Below, one piece after another: positions 21,532-32,200 of a stretch of 64,000 nt of DNA. Source of the DNA: Nemertoderma westbladi (taxonomy: Eukaryota; Xenacoelomorpha; Nemertodermatida; Nemertodermatidae); assembly GCA_032718475.1 (NCBI GenBank), contig JAUCBJ010006667.1:1-64000 (forward strand), given 5' to 3'. The notes under the pieces are model-generated. The model did no database searches. It saw only the letters and a program-made list of their open reading frames with translations, and was not told where the DNA came from. Positions within the stretch are counted from its first letter, which is position 1. Each line of letters opens with the position of its first letter. The translations under genes and the position numbers were made by a program.

Positions 21532-23262
21532 ATGTCGCTGTTTACTGAAATCCAGGACGCGTTCTCGTTTTACGACCAAAAACTTCAGGATTCTTCAGAA
21601 ATCCAAGACAAACTGGTCGAAATCGCCGTCGCGAATAAATGGACGGCCGAGGAATTTGTCGACGAGTTTATGGCCTACCTTCAAACCAATAAGGTGTCAT
21701 CTAAGTCCATCGACTTGGATACAAGCAAAAAGTTCTCCAAACATCTCGATCTTATGAAACAAAAAGCACAAAGAACGCGAAAAGGTCTGCAAAGTACGGA
21801 ACAAAAGTTTCTTTATCGGGAACAGGAGTGGAACGCCGGCGAAGTGGAACCGATGGCTGATATTTATTCATTCGAAACACCGAAGAGATTGAAACAGAAC
21901 GGAATCGAAGACACCTCGATGAAACTCGTTAAACTGGAAGTTATTAATTCCCCGGGTTCCCGAACCTTAAATTCCCCCGTCGCGATGTCTTCCAGTCTGT
22001 CACCGGCGGTGACCCCCTCTTCCTACTACACGTCACGCGGCGGTAGAGGCCAAATAATCGCGAGTTACGGGAATACCGACGCGAAAGCAAACCGACGAGG
22101 AAGTCCGGTCGATATCTCCTCCGTGGACGAGGAAAGTAAATCTCGTCGATTCGGTATCAGCGGCGACTACGCGGCGGTGATGAAGGCTGATATGGATGCG
22201 GGAATAGATCGGATTACGTCGCTGTTTACCGAGTTGAATCCGCGGGATTTCTCCGAGTTAAACTCGACGAGTTACGAGGAATCCGCCGTTGTTGGACGGA
22301 TCTGTTGCGACTCCGCGGGGAAACTCAACCCCCAATCGGTGCAACTCGAGGACAGACAGTCCGTCGTGGCTCTCGATCTGTCGCAGTGCCGCGGGTACTC
22401 GGTGTTCCCGGGACAACTAGTCGCGGTTACCGGGATCAACCCAACCGGTAAACGATTCGTCGCCAAGGAGTTCCTCGGACTCCCGTCGCTTCCCGCAGAA
22501 CCCGCTTCTACCGGTGCCGACGCTATCCGGGTAGTATCGGCAGCCGGACCCTACACACCCAACGACAGTCTGGACTACCAACCACTCTCCGATCTAATAT
22601 CCCTCATAAACACGGACCCCCCAGGTATCCTCATCCTTATGGGGCCATTCCTAGACGAAAAGAACCTTCATATCGCGGCTGGTTGCAAAGACAACACCTT
22701 CTCGGAGATCTTCCAGAACATATTGAACAAACTCAGCGGCACTATCGACCAATCAACGACTATTATTATCATCCCTTCTCCCCGCGACGTCCACCATTGG
22801 CCGGTGTTCCCCCAACCTCCGTTCGATACCTCCACACTCCCCTCCTCCACCCAACCCCGCGTCCTCCCCTTCCCCAACCCAGCCACCCTCCGTCTCGCCT
22901 CCCACACTCTCGGTATCTCCTCCCACGACGTCCTGTTCTCGTTGGGTCGCGAGGAACTTGTCGGGGGATCCGACCCCCTAACATCCGACCGAATATCTCG
23001 ATTAATCTCCCATCTGTTCGACCAGCGATCCTACTCCCCTCTTTACCCTCCGTCCGAAGATCTATCCATGGGTTCGAATCCCGCTCCCATCCCGTTACTC
23101 CCACGTGTTACTCTCCTGCCCTCCGACTTAAAGCCGTTCGTAAAAACCGTTCAAGGAAGTATTTGCGTTAATCCCGGTAGACTCACTAAGGGATTAACTG
23201 GAGGTTCCTACGCCGATATAATAATAGCAGACGAAATTAGCGTTAAAATTATTAAAATATAA
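21532..23262 (+). CDS. POLA2: DNA polymerase alpha subunit B
   Basis: This gene encodes the 576-residue B subunit of the DNA polymerase alpha-primase complex, which tethers primase and the catalytic subunit and is needed to start DNA synthesis at origins and on the lagging strand. The N-terminal helical domain (residues about 1-75, FTEIQDAFSFYDQKL...) and the serine-rich linker match family architecture. An OB-fold region follows (about 240-330), then an inactive calcineurin-like phosphoesterase domain (about 335-565) with LILMGPFLDEKN and the diagnostic IIPSPRDVHHWPVFPQPPF. Length is close to the vertebrate protein (about 598). The ATG in AAAATGTCG is the first in frame and is preceded by non-coding sequence. 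The entire gene is one uninterrupted exon, which is unusual for an animal. An AATAAA near 23528 could end the transcript. Confidence 0.93.
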   Translation: MSLFTEIQDAFSFYDQKLQDSSEIQDKLVEIAVANKWTAEEFVDEFMAYLQTNKVSSKSIDLDTSKKFSKHLDLMKQKAQRTRKGLQSTEQKFLYREQEWNAGEVEPMADIYSFETPKRLKQNGIEDTSMKLVKLEVINSPGSRTLNSPVAMSSSLSPAVTPSSYYTSRGGRGQIIASYGNTDAKANRRGSPVDISSVDEESKSRRFGISGDYAAVMKADMDAGIDRITSLFTELNPRDFSELNSTSYEESAVVGRICCDSAGKLNPQSVQLEDRQSVVALDLSQCRGYSVFPGQLVAVTGINPTGKRFVAKEFLGLPSLPAEPASTGADAIRVVSAAGPYTPNDSLDYQPLSDLISLINTDPPGILILMGPFLDEKNLHIAAGCKDNTFSEIFQNILNKLSGTIDQSTTIIIIPSPRDVHHWPVFPQPPFDTSTLPSSTQPRVLPFPNPATLRLASHTLGISSHDVLFSLGREELVGGSDPLTSDRISRLISHLFDQRSYSPLYPPSEDLSMGSNPAPIPLLPRVTLLPSDLKPFVKTVQGSICVNPGRLTKGLTGGSYADIIIADEISVKIIKI

Positions 23263-24371
23263 TGTTATTGTTGTTATGATTTCAGGAACTTCGTTAACCT
23301 CTTTGTGTTTTACAATTATGCGCATGCGCAAATTGATGTCATTTTATGCAATATTAACTATGCAATATTTAGTATTAATATAAAATTATTAAAGGAATTA
23401 ATTTCATTTTATTTGTGAAGGATATAGATGTACTGTTGTAAGAAGAAGACCTTAAATCGACAACTTTTTAATTTACATGTTAAAAAATGTATAAAATCAG
23501 ATAAAGCTTGGCATTGAAAATTTCCAATAAATCAGAAATCCATTAAATGAAATCATAAATAAAATCAAATCCAATAAATCAATAACGTGTCTCTGGGGAT
23601 ATTGCACCAGTTACACTGCAGTTATTATTCAAACGTTTAGTGATTTGTTGGTACTAGTGGAAAACTGGCCATGCAAGGATTCCAAATATGTAACACAATC
23701 TTCATTTCGTTGTAAAATAGCTGAGATAAAGGCGTTTGAAAGTTGCATGATTTTGCAAGGCTATTATTTTTTAGGTCCGCGTAGCGAGACCTCTAGTTTT
23801 CACTCCGCTGTTGTTGTTGTTAATTTCTCGTTAGGTTTTGGTATTAAGGATTGATACGGCCCCAGTGGCTCAGTTGGCAGAGCGTGGGACTTGTAATCTC
23901 AAGGTACCGAGTTCAATCCCCCATTCCGGTGAATGTTTTTTTGTTGTAAGATTGGTAGTAAGCCATCCAAGGAGACATGTCATGCGTTTGTAGACGCGGA
24001 CCTTTGCGCGATTTCGCGCTTGTTATTTAATAAATAGCCTTGGCAGGTTCAACCCATGCAACTGTTGAACGCCTATTGTCTCATCTCAGCTTCAGCTACC
24101 GGTATTTTATGACGAAATTCAGATTGTGACTATAGCCCTACAGCTGGAGACACCGGTCTTGCTGAAGTACTTTCACTTTACATTGGAAATTAATTGCCGA
24201 GTCGTATTGGATTACACTGCAGCACTGCCAGTTAGTTGTCAGTCGTAACTACCGGTAGGCCTACCGGTACCTGAAGAAAAACCAAACAGCAGAACAGCTA
24301 TAAATAACCGGTATAATCTCCAACGTTCTGGCGGGATATTTTGTGTTGTACCTGTACCGTGTTATCATAAA
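23263..24371. other. Intergenic region between POLA2 and WDR34
   Basis: This region carries the POLA2 3' UTR candidate, a tRNA-like segment at 23858-23931 and otherwise unremarkable AT-rich sequence. Several ACCGGT palindromes cluster upstream of WDR34 (24253-24310), but that hexamer is common throughout the window. Confidence 0.5.
23858..23931 (+). pseudogene. tRNA-Thr(UGU)-like relic or SINE head
   Basis: The segment starts GGCCCCAGTGGCTCAGTTGG (A-box-like), has ACTTGTAAT where a threonine UGU anticodon loop would lie, and has a B-box-like GAGTTCAATCCC. The T-arm stem and the acceptor stem do not pair properly, so it is not a functional tRNA. It may be a decayed tRNA-Thr or the Pol III head of a SINE extending into the following T-rich sequence. 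Confidence 0.5.
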
Positions 24372-25871
24372 ATGGCAAACTTTACTAACTCAGAAACGTC
24401 GTGCGAGGGGTTCGAATCGACTTGGAAGAAATCTCGAGATATGAGGGAGGGCTATTCCCAGACGAGCGAAGTTCTGACCGACGAGCAGGAAACGCAATCG
24501 CAATCTAAGATCGATTCCGGTCTGCAAACAGACGTGTCGAATGAATTGGAAGTCCGACTGGACGCGCCGGACACCCCGGAATTAGCGGAATTCCTCGCTA
24601 AACTGGAACCGCTAGTCTACAAGGAGTTGGAACAGAACGCGAGGAGTCGAGCCTTCGACGGATATTCGGCGGACTGGACGGAATGCGACGCCAATATTAG
24701 TTGCCGACACTCGTTGTGTCAGCAAGGGATGCTGAACGAGAGTCACGTGACCGCTGTTAATTACAACTCCACTGGGTCGGTGGTTGCCGTGGCGTACGGA
24801 CGGCAGGACCATGCTGATTGGTGCGCCCATCGCGGTGTCGTGGCGACCTGGAACACGGAGCGCGGCGGGATGAAGTCGGGACGCGCGGACAACGCGTTGG
24901 AGTTGGCGAGTTGCGTGACGTCGGTCGCCTTCCACCCGGACCTGCCGGGACGACTAGCCGCGGGTTGCTACGCCGGGGAGGTGGTCGTCTGGGACGTCGG
25001 GGAGGGTAGCGAGTACCGTGGCGACCCGCAGGGGGCGTCCCACAGGGAGCCGGTCACCGGCGTCGTCTGGCTGCGGGAACAGCGCGGGAGGAAGCTGCTG
25101 TCGGCCAGTTCCGACGGGAAACTCATCCAGTGGAACCTGAACCTCCGTAAACGGCGACTCGACGCGGAGACGGTGTTCCTGGTGCCCGCGCGCCCGGGCG
25201 CCCAGGTACGCGGGCGTCCGGGCGATCTGGTCGCGTCGTCCCAGCGATCCGGCTCCGAGTCCGGGGTTACTGCGATCGCGTTCTCTTCCGAGGATCCGAC
25301 GCAGTTCGTTGTCGGAACCGAATCCGGTTCGGTGTTTAAATGCTCCATCGAGGCGACAGTCCCGGCGGTCTCCAACCTCCCAGACGGCGGCGACTTTATT
25401 TCCCCGGTTACTTTATCCTACGAGCCGCACCGGGGTCCCGTCTATGGCGCGGATTGGTCCGGTTTCCATAGGAACGCGGTTCTAACCTGCAGTACCGACG
25501 GCTCCGTTCGGCTCTACAACTCGCTGCAGATCGCCCCTGTGTTGGTGGTGGAGCCGGGCGCAGGATACCTCTACGGGGTCCGGTGGTCCCCCACGCGACC
25601 CCTAGTTGTCGCCATAGCGACCGGGGACGGTAGACTGCTGCTCTACGATCTGCTGGCCAATAGGATCGCCCCCTCGGAGACCCTGGAGGTCAGCGAGAGC
25701 GGGCGGCCGGTCTACTGCGTGGTCTACAACCCTAGGAGTCGGTCTAGCGTTGCCACCGGCGACGCTCACGGTATCGCCAAGATCTGGCGACTCGGTGAGG
25801 AACTCGTCGGCCAGCAGCCCAAGGAGTTCGAGGTTCTCGCAAAGATGGTTAACATCGGCGGCACGGAATAA
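24372..25871 (+). CDS. DYNC2I2: Dynein-2 intermediate chain 2 (WDR34)
   Basis: This gene encodes a 499-residue intermediate chain of cytoplasmic dynein-2, the retrograde intraflagellar transport motor of cilia. The N-terminal region (about 1-65) is disordered and contains SGLQTDVS near residue 50, similar to LC8-type light-chain binding sites in this family. The conserved AFDGYSADWTE and NSTGSVVAVAYGRQDHADWC follow. The WD40 propeller spans about residues 125-495, with blades VAFHPDLPGRLAAGCYAGEV, LLSASSDGKLIQWNL, AIAFSSEDPTQFVVGTESGS, VLTCSTDGSVRLYNS, VRWSPTRPLVVAIATGDGRL and SVATGDAHGIAKIWRL. The start lies in a good context (AAAATGG). It is a single exon, unlike vertebrate orthologues. The coding sequence is GC-rich relative to its flanks. 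It implies a ciliated animal. Confidence 0.93.
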   Translation: MANFTNSETSCEGFESTWKKSRDMREGYSQTSEVLTDEQETQSQSKIDSGLQTDVSNELEVRLDAPDTPELAEFLAKLEPLVYKELEQNARSRAFDGYSADWTECDANISCRHSLCQQGMLNESHVTAVNYNSTGSVVAVAYGRQDHADWCAHRGVVATWNTERGGMKSGRADNALELASCVTSVAFHPDLPGRLAAGCYAGEVVVWDVGEGSEYRGDPQGASHREPVTGVVWLREQRGRKLLSASSDGKLIQWNLNLRKRRLDAETVFLVPARPGAQVRGRPGDLVASSQRSGSESGVTAIAFSSEDPTQFVVGTESGSVFKCSIEATVPAVSNLPDGGDFISPVTLSYEPHRGPVYGADWSGFHRNAVLTCSTDGSVRLYNSLQIAPVLVVEPGAGYLYGVRWSPTRPLVVAIATGDGRLLLYDLLANRIAPSETLEVSESGRPVYCVVYNPRSRSSVATGDAHGIAKIWRLGEELVGQQPKEFEVLAKMVNIGGTE

Positions 25872-26790
25872 TAGCAATGAGTGGCGGCTGGAACTGTTAG
25901 CTGAATAGTCGAGTCGAGATAGTGAGAGACCCGGGGGAATTAGTTTCATTTTACTTTCACACATCCGGTCAGATGTCATCCATATAATCCGGAGTAATCT
26001 GGTCCCTAAAAAATATAGAAATTGTACAGAAATCCGTGTGTTACATGTCGTTTACATCTGGGAATAATAAGAATCGAATTAGTAATGTTCTAGAATAAAT
26101 AAATTAATGTAATATAAACGCCGGTTTACATGGAGCAACATGATCGTCAACCTGAGTTTCTCACCAAGTTGCCACATGTAACGGGTGTAAAGTAAACCCA
26201 TTATATCTACCTCTCCGCGGCCTATCTTATTAACTCGACTAAAAGGGTTGTATTTTGTAAATATTCGAGTTTTTACTCCACGTTTTGTACATATTATTTG
26301 TATATTATTGTTGTGTTGCAATTGATTCCATTAAGTGCATCGCACCTTAACCATTTGGGTTTCTGACAAGTAGATTAAGCTGCATAACTAACTGGTTATT
26401 CGGTTACTTTCGATCTAATTCGGCCCATTTCATATACCGGTATCAGTTAACTATTAATTATTGATTACATACGGAAAACGTTAACAATCAGCCGTCTTTG
26501 TTTACAGAATGTAACGCCCCCGTCTCCACCTTTACAGAAACTGTCTCCCATAGCCCACTCTCATATTTCTATACCAGCTATCGCATTGGTATACCAGCTC
26601 TAGCTCTCGCATTGGTCCATCCATATACACTGTGACCCGTAATATAGTGTCATTTTCTGATTCAGAACATTTTGTTTATGTATGAATAGCTACCTACGCA
26701 ATAGAGATATTGCATTCGCGTACAGTTGTTGCCCGCCTATTCATGAGTTAAATAATACGTTCCAGAACGTTGTATATTTATTATAATCAG

Positions 26791-26935
26791 GTCAGATTGT
26801 CCAAGTGGTTATAGCGTCGGTCTCCCAACCGGAAGGTTGTGAGTTCGAGCCCCGGAGAAGGCACAGCCCAGTTTTCGTTAAGCCGTGGGGCGAGCCACGA
26901 AGTAAAGGCGACCCTTAGCGCACAATTATAATTAG
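26791..26935 (+). repeat. tRNA-derived SINE-like element
   Basis: The head resembles a tRNA: GATTGTCCAAGTGGTTATAG (A box), a CGGTCTCCCAACCG anticodon-like stem-loop, and GTGAGTTCGAGCCCC (B box). It is followed by a non-tRNA body with GCCGTGGGGCGAGCCACGAA and CCCTTAGCGCAC, related to segments at 785-835 and 18836-18892. The anticodon stem is imperfect, so this is not a working tRNA. The 3' boundary is approximate. Confidence 0.55.
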
Positions 26936-27619
26936 TAAATAGGCAAACATTTCATGTCCGTCTGTCTGGCGGTAATGAGAAATTCGTTTGTAAATAACTT
27001 TTGAATATTTTAACCATTTTCAACCAAATTTTGTATGGGCATAATAGAGAAAAAGTTCAAACTTGACCTACTATAGATACGACCCGCCAAGCTGCTGCAA
27101 AGCCCCAAAATTTAGTGGGCCAGTTATTTCCCTTAGATAGAACCCCTGAAACAATATGTCTAGCGCGTCGAAAGTACTTGTCCCTACCTAAAATTATGTC
27201 CTCTTTCAGATGAGACAAATAAAAATTTAATAGCTCCAGTAGTATTAGAGATATGATGAGTTCCTGGCACCTATACCATATCAACACCTTTCTGGATTGA
27301 TAAAATTACACAAAATACATCACCTTTCAAAGACTTTGGCATAACCATGAAACCATAATATGCTTTTTTGATTTTTTGAATTCATTATAGTAATCGAAAG
27401 CAAGATTTGAAGCAAAATTTTAATTTTTTTATCAATAGATACTAAAAGAGCAACAAAAGTGCAAGTAGCACTTTTCTCAAACGTGGTAAATTGGCCGTAA
27501 AGTTTGGATACTGAGGTTTTCGAATGTGCTGATTTCATTGGGAAGGTTTATTCCTCTACCTACATCAAACATATCAAAGAGTTGTGTAATATAACAAAAT
27601 AGGCATGTTGTTATATTAG

Positions 27620-28315
27620 TTATTAGTCAGTTATTTGTGCCCCTGGAGCACGAAAAAACAAGTAGTGGAAATATGATAATGAAACTCACCACGAAAACAA
27701 ATTGATTTTATGACCATGTAGGTTTTTTGGGATGCTGATAATGAATATGACACTGAAAAATATCGTATTATCCAACCAAATTTGATTTTTGCCGTTTGAA
27801 ATTTTATGCTAATTGTATTTTTCGTCCCACAAGACAAACGCCAAAACGATAGTTGCGTTACCACGAATTATTTTAACGAGTCGTATCGTTATCAGCGGCT
27901 TTGAAAACCAGTATAGCTTCAGAATTACCAATAACAGTTTTTAACAGTTTGAAATTTTAGCTACTTGTACTTTTCGTTCTGGGGCACCAGACCAGCATGG
28001 CACCAAAATTGGGTTTGCACATACCAGAAATATTTATAACTACAGTACTTTCATCGTGATCAGCGACCTCGAAAACCCATATATACAGTACGTTCAGAGT
28101 TATCAAACCAAACACAAAATGTTTAATTTGACATTTTTTTACTTGTACTTTTCGTCCTGGGGGCCAAAATAGCACCAAACATGATTGATGCATTGCCAGA
28201 AAATTTTTACAAATTTAACAAATATTTATTAACTAATATTATTATCGTGATCAGCGACCTCGAAATCCCGTATACCATCAAAATTGTAATTTTTGAGCCA
28301 AGATCTAAAAAAATT
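27620..28315. repeat. Degenerate tandem repeat, period about 170-190 bp
   Basis: Three recognisable units contain TACTTGTACTTTTCGTCCTG and ATCGTGATCAGCGACCTCGA, at about 27820/27886, 27966/28053 and 28145/28241. A reversed related segment (CCCCTGGAGCACGAAAAAACAAGTA) lies near 27641-27665. The units are diverged, so the array is old. Confidence 0.6.
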
Positions 28316-28707
28316 TCTAAAGTAAACCACCCCAATCAAGTACTATAGTAATATAGCCCGGACCAGATAGCAGATAGGGTTAAACGTGGTAGTAACTGAA
28401 TATGAATCTCTTAATTCCGCACCAAACACATAGTAGAGTAGAGTAAAATAAAGTATCAGTTCATCAAATCATTAAACGTCAATATATTCCAGGTCTAATT
28501 AAGTGTCTCTGTAACCCAAGCGCGCGAGCGGCATCTATACACAGACTTTCCAACTACAGTATAACTGCTACGTCCTGCATACAGATTCAGATACTATGTC
28601 CAGACCAAGATCCAGGCTCCCGACTGCCCGAGGCGCCGTGGCTACCAGACCGTGTAGAGGTGATAATAAATAGCCAAATAAAAACAGGTACGGACGTAAT
28701 TAGGTAA

Positions 28708-29625
28708 GATTCCCCGTACTTAGTTCCAATTTAAGCCTCATGCGAATTTAGTTCCAATGGAAACTAATTTAGTTCCAATTTTGGCGAATTTGGTTCCAAT
28801 TTGGGCGAACTTAGTTCCAATGCAAGCGAATTTAGTTCCAATGGAAGCGAATTTAGTTTCAATGGAAGCGAATTTAGTTCCAATGGAAGCGAATTTAGTT
28901 CTAATGTTTCAGGTGTGGGGCGAGCCACGTAGTTGGCGAAGAAAGTGTTTAATAACACTATTAGGTGGATGGTTAAATAATAATTGTAAATAACAACCCA
29001 AACTACGCCCAACCTCCTAACCAAAACAACCTTATCCCAAACAACGCCCAACCTCTTAACCCAAACAATTCAATTAAATTCATTTATATTTAATCATTTA
29101 AAATGATACTCATTGTAAAAAACAACGCCCAAGCTCTTAACCCAAATTACGCCCAACCTCCTAACCCAAACAACGCTCATCCCCTAAACCGAAACAACTG
29201 GTAATAATATTGTATTATGTGTGAAAATGGCACAATGTGCATGACTTGAGTATATAATACTACAGACTTAGTCACTCAGTATCAGTATGCTCTCCATTAA
29301 TATATATTTCAAAGTGTGTAATTATACATTTAATTCATTAACAACTTTTACGTTTACGTTTTACTTTTACAATTATTTGCAATTATTGTTGACCCTGACC
29401 CACCCCAAATAGTGGCAATACGCAATAGGCTTCGCCTATTACGTGGCTATCCCCACGATTGAAACATTGGTACTAAATTCGTACCCATTGGAACTAAATT
29501 CGCTTCCATTGGAACTAAGTTCGTACCCATTGGAACTAAATTCGCATGCATTGGAACTAAATTCGCATCCATTGGAACTAAATTCGCCTTTGAAAATGTG
29601 CGATTGGAACTAAGTTCGTGCTACC
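28708..29625. mobile_element. TIR element with tandem-repeat arms and 9-bp duplication
   Basis: A 918-bp element is flanked by ATTAGGTAA on both sides (28699-28707 and 29626-29634). Each arm is an array of about 20-bp units: GCGAATTTAGTTCCAATGGA on the left (28725-28905) and its complement TCCATTGGAACTAAATTCGC on the right (29465-29625). Inside these, the inverted pair GTGGGGCGAGCCACGTAG (28915 region) and CTACGTGGCTATCCCCAC-like sequence (29440-29458) extends the inverted repeat. The outermost 15 bases match only partly. The interior holds AACCCAAACAACGCCCAACC-type repeats and no transposase. The 9-bp duplication points to a Mutator-like enzyme acting in trans. Confidence 0.75.
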
Positions 29626-30055
29626 ATTAGGTAATATAATAATGATAAGGCATTGATGCCTAACGCAGTAGTCAAGTCAGGTAGTGCAGTGCAATGCACA
29701 TACTGAATAATTCACTACATTACTGGATCAGTACCAGAGTACTGCAGTACTGAAATAGACGAAGTGCACTGGCTGGCACTTAGAATTTTCGGCTGTCAAA
29801 TTGGCCATTTTTGTAAATACCACAATTTTATAAACCGGTCGTTAAAAACGGGTCGATTGGGATTTGCGTCGAGTTTCCCCCCCTGTCTCTGAGTTTGATA
29901 CAAATTAATTATGTATTGCATGATAAATAATGTAGAACATTATCTTCACAATACTCGACATATTTTATTTACCGAGCGTAGCGACGTTGCAGTATCAATA
30001 ATGTAACATAGATTGTGTGTAGGCCTGGCCTACTTGTGTAGGCCTACACATTAAT

Positions 30056-30439
30056 TAGTGTTTAAACGGGATCAGACTTTTCGGGATTTCCGGGATCGTC
30101 ATTATCACTGACGGGATCGGGATTGCAATTTTGTATTAAATTTTCTTAAAGTTCATACTATATGTGGCGGGTTTTGGGTAACACTCTCTTTATCTTACAC
30201 TGCTGCAATATTAGTAAGATAAAGTTATATTAAAATTATCTTACAAGTGATTACTGGATGGTTTACTGACATATAAATTCGATATAATCAAAACATTTCC
30301 GTTCTGCAGGAAATATTTATCGCCTATTCATAAAATTTACTTCACTTGTTATACTTCGGGATCCCGGTCCAAAAACCAAGGGGACCGGGATTGCATTTTT
30401 CACCGGGATCCCGGTTTTAAGGGGTCCGTTTAAACACTA
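30056..30439. mobile_element. hAT-like MITE candidate
   Basis: The ends TAGTGTTTAAACGGGATCAG and CCGTTTAAACACTA form a 14-bp inverted repeat beginning with TAGTG, a common hAT-type terminus. Subterminal sequences rich in CGGGATCCCGG and ACCGGGATT repeat on both sides. I could not find a matching 8-bp target duplication, so the insertion is old or the ends are slightly misplaced. Confidence 0.55.
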
Positions 30440-30707
30440 ACTGCACATACAAGTAAGTGTTAGAAAAATTACCGTGTTTGTTGCAAAGATTACACTATTG
30501 GAGACGGGGCCAGTTCTTGGGTCTCTCTGCATAAGTAGTAAAGGGCTCATCATACACCATGTTCTGGAATATAGTGTGGTAATTCAGTGACATGCCCCCA
30601 CCACAAAATCTTTCCACAAATCTTTATGAAATTACATAAAATTTGGAAGAGTTAATTTGCCCTTCCTCCTCCATAGATGGAATTTTTTTTTCCATCTTTA
30701 ACTACAG

Positions 30708-30745
30708 CATGGAATGCTATATAGATCTCTATATAGCATTCCATG
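30708..30745. repeat. Perfect 38-bp palindrome flanked by ACTACAG
   Basis: Two 18-base arms (CATGGAATGCTATATAGA and its exact complement) are separated by two bases. The 7-base direct repeat ACTACAG lies immediately outside each end, as if a minimal foldback had been inserted with a target duplication. Confidence 0.85.
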
Positions 30746-31149
30746 ACTACAGTCATCTTTATTCAATATAATAAATGGCCTACAGCGGAAGCAAATACAT
30801 GCAACATTTGATTGCCAATTTCTCAGCTATTTCGAAACCAAATTCAAATGTTTGTCGCGGTTAACTAGATTATAGATAATTTTACAACGGTAAAATTTGG
30901 ACAAAAATTACTTGGAGGACGAACTACCCAAACGAAGTGCTGAAACGTGTGAAACTGAGTTTTATGATGTACGTGTTGATAGTGAGTTAATGAAACCCAC
31001 AAGCGACCGATAAAATAAAATCATTAATTTAATTCCAATGTAATGGAAATATATTATTACTTTATATTAATAATTCCACAGGATTATTAAACTACCTGGT
31101 ACAGATAAACTGAGTTCAACCCCCAGCAACCCCGCCAGTTCTACCGAGA

Positions 31150-31755
31150 TCACCGTTTCCCCTTCTTCTTCTTTCCCCGGACGGGTTTCCCTCGCGTTGT
31201 TTTCTTCTTTGGGGGCAGAATAATTCCGTCGTATTTCGTCTGGAACCATTTCATTGAGTCGTCTTTCACCACCTTCTGATGCAGACCAACGCGGCTCTTG
31301 GTATGCCGTCGCTTGGCAACCCGGAACCCGGCCCGACCCATTACAACGTAGAAGTCGAGACCGTAAATCCCGATCGAGGGGTCGTACTTCAGTCCGAGAT
31401 CGATGTGCTCCTGAACACCAAACCCGAAGTGTCCGGTGTCCGAGAAGTTATCCTTCCGGAGCTCGTACTCACGGACTTTCAACCCTTTCTCGAGAATTTC
31501 CTCCGCTTTCGCGCCCCGTACTGTGCAATGTACGGCGATTTTCTCGTTTCTACGGATACCGAAGGATCGTATCGTGTATCTCGCCTTAGAGAACACCGGC
31601 GCTTGTCCCGTTAGCTGCTCCAACACTTTCGCCGCCCGAGTCAGCCGATCTCCGCTCTCCCCAACACAAATATTTAGACAGAGTTTCTGGATTTTCAGAT
31701 CGCGCATCGGATTTTCTTTTTTAGTTTGTTCCGCAGTTGCGGGTGTGGCGGCCAT
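31150..31755 (-). CDS. RPL11: 60S ribosomal protein L11 (uL5)
   Basis: The 201-residue frame encodes uL5, which binds 5S rRNA with uL18 in the central protuberance of the large ribosomal subunit. Highly conserved stretches include [69 protein letters not shown] and [14 protein letters not shown]. The C-terminus is longer than in vertebrates and ends in a lysine-rich [11 protein letters not shown]. The start lies in AAAGATGGC. The gene is intronless, but there is no downstream A-tract and every residue block is intact, so I regard it as a functional gene and not a retrocopy. Its neighbours are transposon fragments. Confidence 0.95.
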   Translation of the reverse strand: MAATPATAEQTKKENPMRDLKIQKLCLNICVGESGDRLTRAAKVLEQLTGQAPVFSKARYTIRSFGIRRNEKIAVHCTVRGAKAEEILEKGLKVREYELRKDNFSDTGHFGFGVQEHIDLGLKYDPSIGIYGLDFYVVMGRAGFRVAKRRHTKSRVGLHQKVVKDDSMKWFQTKYDGIILPPKKKTTRGKPVRGKKKKGKR

Positions 31756-32200
31756 CTTTATGTACTTCTACAGTACTGCAGTAGTTAGTGCAGCAGTGCT
31801 GTTTATTCAGGTAGCAGGTTAGTAAAGTCGCGTCCTAAATTAATGTAGGCCTATTCAACACTCAACACACTGCTACACTCTGGCTGTTTGGTGTATATGG
31901 TATAATTCAGTAATACAGTAATTAATAGCAGAATATCTCAAATTACTGAATTAACCGAGAACCGGTACAGGGTAAACTAACTAAACTAAACTGTCTGACT
32001 GTGCTACTGAACACACAAAGTGCAAAGCTGGGGGGGGGCCTCCCATATGCAAATCCATGTACAGTCTGAATCTGTAACTGCAAGTTAGTAGTAAATGTGG
32101 CTGGCCACGAGAAAAGGGACCTTATGTCACCGGAGGTCGATTTTGAGTTATTAGGCCTATGAGATGCAGAATTTTCCATAGATTCTAACAACAAAAAAAC

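Larger units (their letters stand above)
25872..28698. other. Intergenic region with SINE-like and tandem repeats
   Basis: No recognisable gene is present. AATAAA at about 26095 may end the WDR34 transcript. The region holds the tRNA-headed repeat (26791-26935) and a degenerate 170-190-bp tandem repeat (27620-28315). Minus-strand open frames at 27057-28193 fall in these repeats and look non-coding. Confidence 0.5.
29640..31149. other. Intergenic region left of RPL11
   Basis: No coding region was recognised. The region contains an inverted-repeat element (30056-30439), a 38-bp perfect palindrome (30708-30745) and, near its right end, ATTAAA on the minus strand (about 31027-31032) that could serve RPL11 polyadenylation. 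Confidence 0.5.

Noticed and set aside
23858-23931. Functional tRNA-Thr gene
   Set aside because: The T-arm and acceptor stems do not pair; only the A/B-box-like pieces and the anticodon loop are preserved.
27057-28193. Minus-strand open frames of 72-78 codons as small genes
   Set aside because: They lie in a degenerate tandem repeat and show no similarity or consistent frame between units.
31150-31755. RPL11 as a processed pseudogene
   Set aside because: It is intronless, but it is intact over the whole protein, has no adjacent poly(A) remnant, and other genes here are intronless too.
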